A DNA stretch of 64,000 nucleotides, from contig MEHQ01001039.1 in NCBI GenBank assembly GCA_008828725.1, positions 127,146 through 191,145 on the forward strand. Direction: 5' to 3'. The stretch comes from Saccharina japonica (Eukaryota > Sar > Phaeophyceae > Laminariales > Laminariaceae). The translations under genes were made by a program, and so were the position numbers. The notes below the pieces were generated by a model. That model saw only the letters and a list, made by a program, of their open reading frames with translations, made no database searches and was not told where the DNA came from. Shown in pieces: positions 24,801 to 34,498 of the stretch; positions within the stretch are counted from its first letter, which is position 1; every line of letters starts with the position of its first letter.

Positions 24801-25396
24801 GGTAATATAAGGATCGTTTATCCATTAATATGAATATTAATCGGTCCTTATATTTACGCCCAGAGTGGTACCAGTTGTTTTGGTCGCTATCTCGGAGTCC
24901 CAATGGGAACGCCACGCGTGTCACTTCTGTACGATATTGCTGTACGTACTCGTACTCTGTACTGCCAGGTACTGTAGTACGGTACTGCTGTACGCGCCGT
25001 TCGCAGACTTACGTATTGCTCTATGTACTCGTATGTAAATGGTATGATCTACACAGTACGTATAATATCTACTCTGTATGACGAGTACCTGGTATCTGTT
25101 ACCAGGTATTAATAGTAGGTATTATAGATACCAGTACGGTGTATCAAGCGAGAGCTGTTGTTTGTTTTCCCCCAACCAGGTCGTCGGAGGATGGCCCACT
25201 CAAAGACTGTCCTGATAGAAGAGGCATTGAACCTCGTGCTCACCTTCTTAATTGGCTCCTGGTACATGTCATCGTCCTCGAACGTCGCCAAGGGGGATGC
25301 TGGTCCGCCGCCAGCCGGTGCCCGTTCCTTCCCAAAACCTTGCCCCTTTTTGCCCTTGCCGCCGCCCGAGACGGCCTTCTTTGCCTTGCTCGTCAT
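7363..25396 (-). CDS. DNAI1: Axonemal outer-arm dynein intermediate chain 1 (DNAI1/IC78 type), complete, 15 exons
   Basis: Exons in transcript order: 25244-25396, 24157-24244, 22920-23122, 21623-21832, 20333-20479, 19014-19097, 18345-18497, 17556-17711, 16656-16799, 15703-15887, 15001-15112, 13545-13640, 12875-12943, 9141-9212, 7363-7479. They join in frame to 1,989 nt, 662 residues, close to human DNAI1 (699) and Chlamydomonas IC78 (683). An ATG five codons upstream (25411) is an alternative start. The family N-terminus ([20 protein letters not shown]) is at about 54, [16 protein letters not shown] at 167, and [12 protein letters not shown] at 242. WD40 repeats fill about 296-624 ([24 protein letters not shown]-like, [61 protein letters not shown]). 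The C-terminal helix has VDKMDRLL. It anchors the outer dynein arm to doublet microtubules. Twelve of 14 introns are phase 0. All are GT..AG except intron 3, where CAG|GC is the only workable donor; exon 3 and exon 5 borders are the least certain. Confidence 0.95.
7652..7826. mobile_element. hAT-type foldback MITE with perfect 8-bp target duplication
   Basis: Begins CAGGGTTCTTCACGGGTCG and ends CGACCCGTGATCAGCCCTG. Both sides are flanked by CAAATTTC (7644-7651 and 7827-7834). The interior is GGGTC pentamers on one arm and GACCC on the other. It sits in the last intron of the dynein gene. The intact duplication suggests a fairly recent insertion. Confidence 0.9.
8255..8339. mobile_element. TA-type MITE, copy 2
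   Basis: Left end TTACGGGAGACCATAGTAAA and right end TACTACGGGTCCCGCGTAA are inverted copies, with TA directly outside each end. It lies in intron 14 of the dynein gene. Confidence 0.75.
8560..8745 (-). repeat. GATC-rich dispersed repeat, copy 2 (inverted)
   Basis: The minus strand reads CAAGATCGGGAGTAGATCTG and CATGAGCTAGATC, matching 47285-47500 closely. It is followed at 8775-8860 by a local array of GATGATCTAGATGATGAT-like units, itself a short tandem repeat. Confidence 0.55.
9288..9888. mobile_element. 600-bp foldback element in dynein intron 13
   Basis: The ends are inverted repeats: GCTGGGCTGGCCAAGAATAG near 9291 and GCTGTTCTTGGCCAGCCCAG near 9865. A second inner pair carries GATTGCCAACTGCACCATTT near 9400 and AAATGGTGCAGTTGGCAATC near 9507. 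TA flanks both ends at 9286-9287 and 9889-9890, which would fit a Tc1/mariner-type insertion, though two bases are weak evidence. No transposase is encoded. It lies 76 bases from exon 14 of the dynein gene. Confidence 0.7.
10748..11419 (-). other. Unassigned 223-codon open frame inside dynein intron 13
   Basis: This frame lies on the same strand as the dynein gene, within its 3.66 kb intron 13. It contains no motif I recognise and no low-complexity bias. Further shorter minus frames lie just upstream at 11566-11793 and 11929-12189. It could be chance, or an unrecognised element. There is no sign that it is spliced into the dynein transcript, because exons 13 and 14 join in phase without it. 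Confidence 0.2.
13368..13515. repeat. C-rich CCCA minisatellite beside dynein exon 12
   Basis: An irregular array of CCCAC, CCAT and related units. In the transcript it reads as repeated GGGTGG and GGATGG and begins about 30 bases after the 5' splice site of exon 12. It could form G-quadruplexes in the pre-mRNA. Confidence 0.85.
13655..13800 (-). repeat. Poly-C-tailed short repeat, subtype A, long copy
   Basis: Inverted copy with the core GACCATAGACCCTCGCATCC on the plus strand and a G-rich tail at 13655-13680. It extends through TTTTCACCGACCAGG, as the 6600 copy does. It lies in dynein intron 11, 15 bases or more from exon 12. Confidence 0.75.
14480..14590 (-). repeat. Subtype B repeat with a 32-base G run (poly-C tail)
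   Basis: The plus strand has an uninterrupted G run at 14482-14513, then CGTTCTCATTTGTTGCTTGC and GTCATTTGACCATTGACCAC. Read on the minus strand, this is a subtype B repeat with the longest poly-C tail in the window. It lies in dynein intron 11. Confidence 0.8.
15579..15683. mobile_element. TA-type MITE, copy 3
   Basis: Left end GGGGGACCATAGTAAATAGG and right end TTCTATTTACTATGCTCCAC are inverted. It lies in dynein intron 10, only about 20 bases from the 5' splice site after exon 10 (15703). Confidence 0.8.
18868..18897. repeat. GA dinucleotide microsatellite
   Basis: About fourteen copies of GA. A second, shorter GA run with CA repeats lies at about 19120-19155. Both flank dynein exon 6. 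Confidence 0.85.
19730..20015 (+). repeat. 280-bp A-tailed dispersed repeat, copy 1
   Basis: Starts after a GT-rich stretch with GTTCTTCACGTTGAGCC, then CTACCCGTCGACTTCCAGCC, CTGTGGTCACAAACCTACGA and ACAATGCAATGCCATATACG, and ends in a purine-rich tail of A and G. A second copy is at 53480-53750 and an inverted partial copy at 54700-54795. The A-rich 3' end suggests a retroposed element, but no Pol III boxes are evident. It lies in dynein intron 5. Confidence 0.7.
21394..21445 (+). repeat. [10 protein letters not shown] repeat motif, copy 1
   Basis: A 40-base block with GATGAGTTTCGACGAAATCC and TCGATCTCACAGCTGTTTT. In one frame it reads [15 protein letters not shown]. Four more copies lie at 59460, 59527, 62250 (degenerate) and 62583. 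It lies in dynein intron 4. Confidence 0.7.
22918..22923 (-). other. Probable non-canonical GC 5' splice site of dynein intron 3
   Basis: On the minus strand the frame of exon 3 reads AAG CAG GCG AGA and then runs to a stop 14 codons later without any GT. The best donor-like site is CAG|GCGAGA, which keeps phase 0 with exon 4 (acceptor CTTAAG|GCA at 21832). GC-AG introns are a known minor class. A missed micro-exon is the alternative. Confidence 0.5.
24404..24521. mobile_element. TA-type MITE, copy 4
   Basis: Left end TTACAGGGGGCCATAGTGAA and right end GTCCTATTTACAATGGGCCC are inverted. It lies in dynein intron 1. Confidence 0.75.
24791..24871. mobile_element. Small AT-rich palindromic MITE, copy 1
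   Basis: Arms read AATATAAGGATCGTTTA and TCGGTCCTTATATTT, with CAGAGTGGTACCAG outside the right arm. The close relative at 28889-28980 has the same arms. Dynein intron 1. Confidence 0.6.
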
Positions 25397-26162
25397 CCTG
25401 CGAGGTTGCAAGTGCGGTGCTCGCTCGTGATGGAACTCTGCCGCGGACGGGGATGTTTTGCATGCGACAATACTGTAATCGCACCAGACGACGCCCGGCT
25501 TATTTTTGCGGCTGGCTGTGTTTGGTTGTCACCTCGACGTCAACGGCGCTTTACCGTCGAGGATATTATACCGTGTGGATGATACTGGTGTACACACAAT
25601 CCTCGTAAATTTGTTTACTTCAGTTGTTGTGTTCTAGGGCCGTCCACTTTTGCCAACAAAGAAATGCACCACGGTGTAGGCTCAACAGCATACACACCTT
25701 CTCTGTTGCCTCGACCCGTCTGGACGCTTGGTACTGGTTCGACGCCAGAGGAACTTATCGCCAGCCGGCTTCCCGACTGCTTCTCGAAACCTCGAAGATC
25801 GAGATCGCCGAAATGTACGTTACATAAACATGCTTCAAAATTTAATGGAAACCCCCCCTTGAGACTCGAGACTGAGAGAGAGGGCAACACAACCCCAACA
25901 TTGCTGCGAGTTGCACTGTGCGGATTGCTTTGCCAGTTGCACCCAAGCTCTCGCCCCTGGAGAAATCCGGGACGAACTTCATTGGGCTGGCGATCACAGC
26001 TCGCTTGCCCTCCTAACCGAGTTAGATTCACGTGTGCAGCCAGGTGGAGCACACCCTTTTTTGAACGTCCCACGCCTACCGCAGCAAGAAGAGCAGCAGC
26101 GCGGCGAGGCAAGAGAGAGGAGAGAGGGGGTACTGGCTGCTGTAGTACGTAGACAAGACAAG
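25397..26162. other. Divergent promoter region between DNAI1 and the ZRANB2-type gene
   Basis: This 766-base stretch separates two start codons pointing away from each other, so it must hold both promoters and both 5' UTRs unless there are untranslated first exons elsewhere. I see no clear TATA box. The frame of the ZRANB2-type gene stays open upstream to an ATG at 25911, but that extension shows no conserved sequence, so it is treated as 5' UTR. A large minus-strand frame over 25615-26403 is read as a shadow. Confidence 0.6.
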
Positions 26163-27237
26163 ATGGAGGAAAGTCCTGAAGTACCTTATGACCCGGCAGC
26201 TGCTGCCTCTGCCTCTTCCCCCGCCGTCCCGAGCGGCGTCGTCGGCAGTGGCGGAAGAGGCAGGGGACGTGGGAGAGGCAGGGGTGGGGGAGGCATCGCC
26301 ATCGAAGGGATCGCAGAGCTGGACGCCAGTTTAGGCCGCCCTCCAGCCGGGCGCGGGGCTGGTGCTCCTCCTCCTGCCGCGGGGGGTGGGAAGCCGCTGC
26401 CAAAGAAGGAAGGCAAGGATTTCCGCGGGCCGGACGGGCTGTTCAAGAAGGCGGACTGGACGTGCACGGCGTGCGGGAATGTGAACTGGGAGCGGCGACA
26501 GACCTGCAACAAGTGCCAGAACCAGAAGCCCAACGTTATCACCACTGATGAGGTGTGATACTCTCGCTTTCATGCGATCGGATCAATCGCCCCTTCGAGT
26601 ACTGCCAATGATGTGATACAGGATACAGCAGTATTGCTGTAACGATACTCTTGGCTGTCTGTTTTGCGTTGTTCTTGTAGCTGTTGCTTCTGCTGTACTC
26701 GTACTCGTCGGGCCTCGTACTCATCGCATTTTATAGGATACGTCCTGAGCGGCGTGTACGCAGCAGTTTTTATGTTTCCTCAGCTGCCGCACCTTTTTGC
26801 GTTGCATCGCCTATGATTTGATCCATGTTCCATGCGATCATATCGCTCAAAGGGAAGCTGCCCGCGACTGGGTGCCAGGTTTCGACTCTCTAGTCTCCAG
26901 GCTCCAGAGTACCGTCAAACCGTTGAAAACTCAAAGCCCCCGTACTGGCACTGTACGCAGGTCTCCGTCTCCACGTATTGCACATGCTTACAACAGCAGC
27001 AGTAGCAGTAGCCCAGGACTCTTGGGGGTCTACGTCGAGCTTACAGCAGTGTACGGGTCTTGGCACTGGCCCTCTTATTTACTGGTACCTGGTACCAAGT
27101 ACCTGGCACTTGGTATGTACAGGGTACAGCAGTCAGTACCTGATAAAGCAGTCGTAGTCTGGTGGACTCTGCTGGTGTTCTGTTGAGTCCTCAAAAACAG
27201 CCGGCCGCGCGCGTACGTAGCGCACTCAACCAACAGA

Positions 27238-27269
<32 letters not shown>

Positions 27270-30200
27270 GCTGCCGCTGCCGCTGCTGGTTTTGCTGCTG
27301 TAAAAGTACGTACCAAAACTGAGTTTGAAAGCTGGAATGCACCAAGCTGCCTACTCGTAAAGCACGACGCACAAGCCAAGACAAGCCTTACCGGGTAGCT
27401 TCTGTAATCGTCAGCGGTATACGAGGTGGCCTCTCAAGAAGCAGCCCTCCCCCAAAAGCAGTTTGAGGTAGCCCGACCGAAACGCCCCCCGTCTGTTTGC
27501 ATCATAGCTCGGTTTAAAAACATCCCGTTTTTGCTGGCTCGGACACACACCGGGAACTTCAATCAGCGAACGCACAGTGAGCCCTAGGTAGTTTTATGGT
27601 GTGATGGGGACACCCTACGTACGTTTGTTGGTAGGCAAACGGCTAGATCTGTGAGTCGGTAGCATTTCATGTAGCATACCAGGTATGGGCTATGACACCA
27701 CTCTCAACTGCTGCCTTACATGTACACCTGTGTGAGAGCACTACAGCAGTAGTTACTGTTAACTGTTACATGGTAGCCCATAGGCCACCATACCTCACAG
27801 GCACGGTGGCGGAGACCGGGTCGGGGCGCAAAAAACAGATACATGACAAAGCTACGAGAAAAAACTCATAATTACTATATCAACTAGTCAAGTAGAGGGC
27901 AGCTACACTATTAATAACTTGATCTTCCTCGAGTCTGGGTAGTCGTCAAAGATGGTGCGATCCCCGATCGAGCGGCACTAAGCACGACAGAGCATTGGGC
28001 CGTATTTTCGTCGAGGATGTCGGTGACGCCTTGCGGCCTGCTTTTGCCTCGTATAGCAGTGACATATATATACGTGTCATACGTGGCGAAAGCAGGCCGC
28101 AAGGTGCCCCACCGACATCCTCGCCGAAACGGCTCAAAGCATGTCTTGGCTCGGTGCCGCTCGACCGCGGATCTCGTATTCTTTACGACTCCTCAGACTC
28201 CACAGGAAATTCAGATGAGTGCAGCTGTTGTCTACGTACTTGTTCTGTGAGCTTTGCCATTTATATCTGCTTTTGGCGCCTCGACCCGCTCGCTCCCCGC
28301 CGCCGCCGCGCCTGTGGGGTGTGGCGGCCTATGGGCTGTATGTATAGACAGTTTGCAGTAAGTAGGGCTGTCGAACTGGGCTATAATAACAGCTGTTGAC
28401 TGTGTTGTCATTTGTCATAGCTCGTACCTGGTACATGATATATGTAACACGTGGCTGTGTTTATTTGTTATTTCGAAGCTTGTTGCATGAGCACACACGG
28501 CGTATGAGTTCAGAGGCAAGACGTGCGCAGAAAGAGTACCGCCTTTTGTACAGCGTTTGGAGCACTTACAGCGGCTTTCGCAGGGCAGCTGGGCAGACAA
28601 AAAAAACAGTACGTACGTGTTACGTGCACGTGCATGTTATGCTGGTGCGTATATACTACTAATAGTACAAAGTATTGGTTCGTTTGATAATTTTTGGCTT
28701 GAAAGGATCATAGCTATTGCTCATGTTTCCGGGTGGCAGCCGTACCGTCAGCATGATCTATGACATTCTTCCTGGGTTGGATCTGTACTACACAGATCCT
28801 GCGCAGCACCTCATAACGGCCGGTTAAGGTATAGATGGATTTACAGTAGATAGATAAAATCATGATCTGTCCGATGTGCGAGTAAAAACTGTTACCACTC
28901 TGACCGGGAATATAAGGAACGTTTCTACATTAAAATTCATTTGAAATGGTCCTTATATTTCGGTTCAGAGTGGTACCATTTTTTTCTCGTCTGTTGGTGC
29001 TGGTGGTGCTGGTGCTAGTGGTGGCGGTAATGGCGGTGGCGGTGGTGGTGGTGATACTGATGTTTCATGCGTCTTTTGCCGTGACTAAACGCTTGTGGGC
29101 GGCAGGCGAGAGAGGGGCTCGGCGGCGGTTTCAACGAGCGCCAGGACCGGGCGTCGGTGGCAACGGTGGAGGTCGACGCGGACGGATACGACGACTTCGG
29201 CCGAAAGAAGATCAAGGCTCTCGCGGACAAGAAAGCCAAGGAGGTACGCCGCTTGCCACCGCTTGCCGTCGCTTTTTACTGCTGAACCAAATGAATAATT
29301 AGCATTCCCAACGTTGCTTGATTTTTTTTCGTGTAGCCCTGTCCTGGCCGTGGTTTACTCACACCAACACGGATGTTGGGAAACTTATGTTTTCGAACGT
29401 TTCTCGACACTCCGCACCAAAAGTGGGAGCTGTCTTGGGTTTGTCTGGAGAAATCCCACTCCAGCGGCGGTAGGACAGGGTTTTTACGTTTTTAAGGGGC
29501 TCTTTCTTGTCTCTCCGCTTGGTCGTCGCTGCCTGGAAGCCCGATTCGCAGTTTTATAGGTTTGATGCGAGGCGGACAGGTTTGTAAGCCGTGTTGGGTG
29601 TCCCAGTAGGCACACCGATAACTGCGCGCATTGAGCGTTACTTATGCATGTGACAAGGTGACGAGGCGCTGGCCCGAACTCCACCTCGGGTGTCGCGTCT
29701 TAGCTTCCGACTCTCCCCTCAAGCACCCAAAACACAGTCCCGCCTCCCTCTGCCCATAAACATGCCTCCCTCTCTCCTCGCCTGCACCCCCCCGCTCTGC
29801 CGTGAGATGTAATTTGTGCCTAAACCCTCAGCCAAACCAACCAACCAAACATTTTTTTCAACCATTTTCCGCATCACGCCGCCCGGAACAAAACTTGCCG
29901 ATGATGGAGGGGGTACATATAATGCATTCCTGGTATACACGATTATATTGTTTGTTTTTGTACGTACGTACATACCCCCACCGGAGATCTATCTCCTGGT
30001 GGTTATTTTTTGTGCGAGCGGTCGGCTAAAAAACCTTCAGTTAGATGCGTCAAGTGTATATACTTCGAAGCATATATATGAATATGTACGACGTACTTCG
30101 TTTTTTTTTCCTTACAGTATGTCGGCGGCTGTTGGTTATGCAATACTATTTTTTTTCCCGTTCATTAAAAATAGGCGGCGGCCCTGGCGCGACTTCGCAA

Positions 30201-32317
30201 GTCGTTTGGAGGCGGCGTCTTGGGAGGCACTAGCCTTGCCCCTACCGGGAAGCCGCCGGTTCCTGGGCAGTTCGACGACGCTTCGCCTGCCACGTCGGTT
30301 ACCACGTACGACAAGTTCGGCCGCCCGAAGCTTGCGGGCATCGGGCGCAGCGGCGACGGGGACGGTGGTGGTGGTGGCGGCGGCGGCGGTGGCAGCGGGG
30401 AGTCGGGGAGGGATAAGGAAGGGCGAGGTAGCGCCGGCGGGGATGCGGGCAGGGACTGGGATAGAAACAGGTGCGCGTGTGTGATTTTGTTAGTGTGTAC
30501 CAACTTTGTTTTTTTTCCGGGTTGTGTGTGCGTGTGTGTATGATTGGTGAGGGTGTGTTTAGTGTTTATAGTTGGTTGAGTGTGTGTGCTTCGTGCTTCG
30601 TGAGTGGGTGTTGTGTGTTTTTTGCCAGCGTGTGCGTGTTTGTCTGGGGTTTCCTCGTTTTGTGCACGCATGTTTGCTTTGCTAGGGTGTGAGCGGGGGA
30701 GGCGACAGGGAGCATGTAGTAAGTGCACAGTTATTTGCTCGACGTGCGTGGTCTGGTATCAGCAGGGTGGATTGCAGGCCATCTGACGTGGGCGATGGGG
30801 GGGGGGGGGGGGGGGCGGGAATCGATGGTGTGAACACGTATAGTACTAACATTGGGCACATGTTGGGGCGTGAGTCGTTTGTGCCTCAAAAAAAGCGGGC
30901 AAAGCTTTACCGCGCGAAAAGTTAGCGCCCATGTAACCAATGATATACGAGTGTTGTTCTTGTAGGTTGGGATTCATAAGTACAGTAGTGTATGTTGGAC
31001 TCTTCTGGCAGCCGGTCGTATGTTTTACGTCGTAGTGCGCGTGCTCTACACCGTTTCTCCCTAACTCGTTTTGTCTTCGGTGATTCGAACAGGGATCGGG
31101 ATAGGCGAGACAGAGGCAGCGACCGGGCCAGGGGGGGAGACAATGACAGGGACAGGCGGCGAGACAGGAGCAGGAGCAGGAGCAGAGAGAGGTGAGCGCG
31201 GCCTCGTGATGTTGAGGAATGCCTATCATAGCCCGTCCTTCAATCTGATAGCGTGGAGTTTTAGGCGTGCAGGCTGTTCACGTATTGCATTATTTTGCGG
31301 GATAGGAAGCACTTCCTGGTGGGATCAAGGAACGGGCGTGTAGACCCAATCCAACACCTATAACCCTGACCCCAACTTGGAGCCAAAAAAACCCAAAACT
31401 GGCGAGAAACGCGGCTCCGCCGCTTTCGCATCGATCGAGAAAAAATCTGACCTGCGGAACCACGACTCCGAAGTGACAACGCCGATCAAAAAAGCTGAGC
31501 GAAAAAAATCCGGGAATTTTCCGCGCTATGTAAAAGATGGTAAGACCTACTGGAGATGTCAGACCTCGGGGCATTGTTTGAAGTACTGTACGCACACGGG
31601 GCTGTTGCGACATGTGTTCGAGTTAGTATATATATTTGCGGGGAGCGCAATGATGGCAGTCATGTCGTGGCGGCGGCGCGCATGTCAAAACCCCAGAAAG
31701 ACTGGCGGGACCAGTTGCGGTTGTTGCTGTTGACCCTTCACAGGAAGTATTCGAGCGTGTTATCATTTTTGCTAACTTGAACTGGTACACTTCGAAGTAT
31801 ATATGTACCAGTGATCACCCTGCACAGAACACCCAGAACTTTGGATTATCCGAGCGTTTTACCATTTTTGTGTCGTGACTTGTACCTGGTACTGGTGGGT
31901 ACGGTATCAGTTTTGCTTTTACAGTATACACGTGCTCCAAACCCGAGGCGGCGGAATTGCACGTACGCATTCTCTGCGTTTGTGAGCGGCGGAACCCTTT
32001 TAAGAATGCTATTAACAATCGGGATTTGCAGCAACAACCGCAGCAGCAGCAGCAGTGGTATTGGGTACCAGTATGGCCATCCTTCTGCAGCTTCGGTGTG
32101 GCTCTTCCCCAGACGCGCCGCCCCGCCCCGCCCATGATTGTGTTTTATGCAGGCTGATAAGACTCAAGGGTAAGGTGTTCGACGTCCCAACGCCAACCGC
32201 GTGCACACCCCTGACAACTGACTCGCCCGCCCCGCCCCGCCGCGCTGTTTGTTCTCCCCACCCAGGTCATCGAGGAGGAGGCGTAGTCGCTCAAGGAGTC
32301 GAGACAGGCGTCGCTGA
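26163..32317 (+). CDS. ZRANB2: ZRANB2-type RanBP2 zinc-finger/RS splicing factor, complete, 5 exons
   Basis: Exons are 26163-26552, 29106-29243, 30175-30470, 31093-31191 and 32266-32317 (TGA at 32315-32317), phases 0, 0, 2, 2, all GT..AG. The product has 324 residues. An RGG-like tract lies at about 31-44. One RanBP2-type zinc finger at 98-122 has Cys101, Cys104, Cys115, Cys118 and the motif DWTCTACGNVNW. Next come GLGGGFNERQDR and YDDFGRKK, which match the GGGFNERE and EYDEFGRKKK segments just after the zinc fingers of human ZRANB2. A Gly/Ser-rich middle follows, then an Arg/Asp- and Arg/Ser-rich tail (SRSRSRER, RRRRSRSRSRDRRR). ZRANB2 binds single-stranded GGU RNA through its fingers and affects splice-site choice in the nucleus. 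This protein keeps one finger where the human one has two. The start is chosen for its position before the first family-like sequence; ATG 25911 is an alternative. Confidence 0.93.
27239..27290. repeat. CTG/CCG trinucleotide repeat in ZRANB2-type intron 1
   Basis: About ten CTG units followed by alternating CTG and CCG units. Confidence 0.85.
27918..28215. repeat. About 290-bp near-palindrome (long hairpin) in ZRANB2-type intron 1
   Basis: Left arm landmarks in order: GAGTCTGGGTAGTCGT, ATCGAGCGGCAC, GAGGATGTCGGTG, CCTTGCGGCCTGCTTTTGCC. The right arm holds their reverse complements in reverse order: GGCGAAAGCAGGCCGCAAGG, CACCGACATCCTC, GTGCCGCTCGA, ACGACTCCTCAGACTC. The centre is an AT-rich loop at about 28060-28080. 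Pairing is interrupted by mismatches and small bulges. It is transcribed as part of the intron. It could be a foldback MITE or a source of double-stranded RNA. Confidence 0.85.
28889..28980. mobile_element. Small AT-rich palindromic MITE, copy 2
   Basis: Outer arms TTACCACTCTGACCGGGAA and TTCGGTTCAGAGTGGTACC, inner arms TATAAGGAACG and GGTCCTTATA. It is related to the 24791 element. Intron 1 of the ZRANB2-type gene, about 125 bases before exon 2. Confidence 0.7.
31440..31640 (+). other. Open frame with a FLYWCH/WRKY-like fragment in intron 4 of the ZRANB2-type gene
   Basis: The frame includes KKSGNFPRYVKDGKTYWRC, which resembles the start of FLYWCH-type zinc fingers (a YxxDGxxYWRC-like pattern), but the downstream Cys/His spacing is not right. 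Such fingers occur in host factors and in MULE transposases. It may be a transposon scrap or a coincidence. Confidence 0.2.
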
Positions 32318-34498
32318 GCTGATATTGGCCTGTTTAGTCTTCGGTTGAATCAGAGACCGCTGCGGTAGAGTAGTACGTAGCAGCTTCGCCCCGATGAAAA
32401 AAATCTACCCGCGTTTTTTGGCAACATGCTTGGAAGTATATAGGACTTTTGTTTTTGGCGTGTTAAAGGAGTTCGAAGAAAAGTTACCTCTGCGTCATCA
32501 ACCGAAAGACTTATCTCGGGAGACAGGAAGGAGGACTCATTCGCTGCTGATGGCAGCTGCTCATGATGACTCGCGAACGCTCGAATGACTGGATGTTTTT
32601 TTTGTTTACAATGCAAAGGCGAAACCTTTCTAAGCATGTCTAAAACGGGGGAGCAAGGGGAACAGAGGCATCTCCAGGGGGTGATTTTGTTCGTTATCTT
32701 CAAAGGGCGGCAGGCAGGGATAGTGGGGATTTAATTTTACACCCATCATGTTACGCGACGCCTATGATACACTAATTTTGTTTTCAAGTCTCATTCCGAG
32801 TACATTGTCAATAAAACGTGGTTGTGTTCTACCAGGTATAAGGATTTTTAAAGTGGTGCTCGTCCCCAGGCTGGCATGGGCAGGGATGTGCGTTCTGCTT
32901 AGCTTCATAGCAGACGGGTCGCGAAATGTATGTACTGCTGTAGAATGGCGAGCATGTTGTGGAAGCATTAGCCATTTATGTCCCGAGGCGTTGCCACACA
33001 TGGTCCGATTGCGCTCGGAGCGAGTCGTGTCTACTCTACCAGTTTTCAATATTCCTTATCGACTACTCGCACTGGATGATCTTCATCAAAATAATGGAAG
33101 CACTGCTACGGTTACAAAGGAGCGGGGATCTGAGTGCCGCGCTCTTGCTAAACTTGGTGGTCGCCATTAGAATACCCCACGTATCGCTACCACAACAGTT
33201 TAGTAAATTCACGTATACAGCGGATTCTAAGAAGAGGCTTACTTTGAAGCCTCATTATAAGCACGAGAGGAAAAAAAAGGGGCGTGCTTGAGCTCAAAAC
33301 GTCTCAACCGTAAACACACACAAAATCATGCCAGATATCATCATTTTTTCAATGCGCATTTTTTGCAATGCACGAGTCAGGAGCGCGACCACTCCACGCC
33401 GCCGCCGCCGCTTGTCGCTCCCAAATAATACATCCGTCGACCACCCGTACTGTACCGTGGGGCTATAAAATACTGGTGCAGTACTCGTAGAACTATCGGC
33501 TACGCATCAAGAAAACGTGTCACATACTGCTCTGCTGTGGAGGCGCGTGTGCGGGGACATTGTTCAACGTCGGGGAGAAGCGAACGAAAATGCAACAATG
33601 GGCGCCCCCGTCCCTCCGAATGGGACACACCTGTACGTAAAATACGCCATGACTGCAGACAGGCGTGCAACACAAAACAACATAAAACATGCTGTCACCC
33701 TGACTCAGCTGACTGATGGTCTAAAAGCCCCAAACAAATAATATAAAAAGCAAAAAGCGCGGCGCTCAATCGAGAAGAATTCCGACCAGCCGTACATTTG
33801 TCACACTAAAATATCTTCACACTATCATAAGACGGTGCAGGCTGTAGCCCAACTGTAGTACATAAAAACGAAAAAATGTGCTCTTGAACACCACACCCAC
33901 GGGCACATCAAGCCCGAACAGTACGGTACACCTACCTGACGTAAACTCGCATGCTAACACACATGGTACACATTCAACATCCATTCGTCGTGGCAAACAC
34001 GGGGGGGGGAGAGACAGACGCAGGCACTGCTACCACTAGTGCCGCCCCCCTGTCGATCTAGCATCCTGTCTTCGCTATCACACGCATATACGTACGGGCA
34101 TACATATCTATACATGTACTGTACGTACCTACTCGCGAGCTTGGCGCCTTCGGTTTCTTTGTGTCAAGACAAGGCCTTTGCCTACTTTCCCGCGCAACTG
34201 CTAGCTACCACCACCTACCGACCACACCCCATGTTTGCCAAACGTGTGCAATCGCACCATAATACTTACAATATCATTTTCCCACCTTCCGTTCAAACAC
34301 CCCCCCCCCCCTCCTCCACTCGAATCACCCCGCCCGATTCCGTGCCGCGTGCGATCGGCGCAGCGTCATCGTCGATTCCGGACCGCCTTTTCTCGCTCTT
34401 GCAGGTCGCCGCGGAAGAGGGAAAACAGCAAAAACAAAACACCGTATACCTACAACGCTGCCTCGCTCCGCCGCCAATGGCCGCTACAGACCCCCATC
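32318..34498. other. Intergenic region between convergent ZRANB2-type and KEN-box genes
   Basis: No conserved peptide was found on either strand. The left part should contain the 3' UTR of the ZRANB2-type gene and the right part that of the KEN-box gene. A few open frames up to 140 codons (for example 32748-33170 +) show no recognisable motif. A C run lies at 34302-34312. Confidence 0.55.

Noticed and set aside
25615-26403. 262-codon minus-strand frame
   Set aside because: It overlaps the 5' UTR and first exon of the ZRANB2-type gene in antisense and shows no conserved segment.
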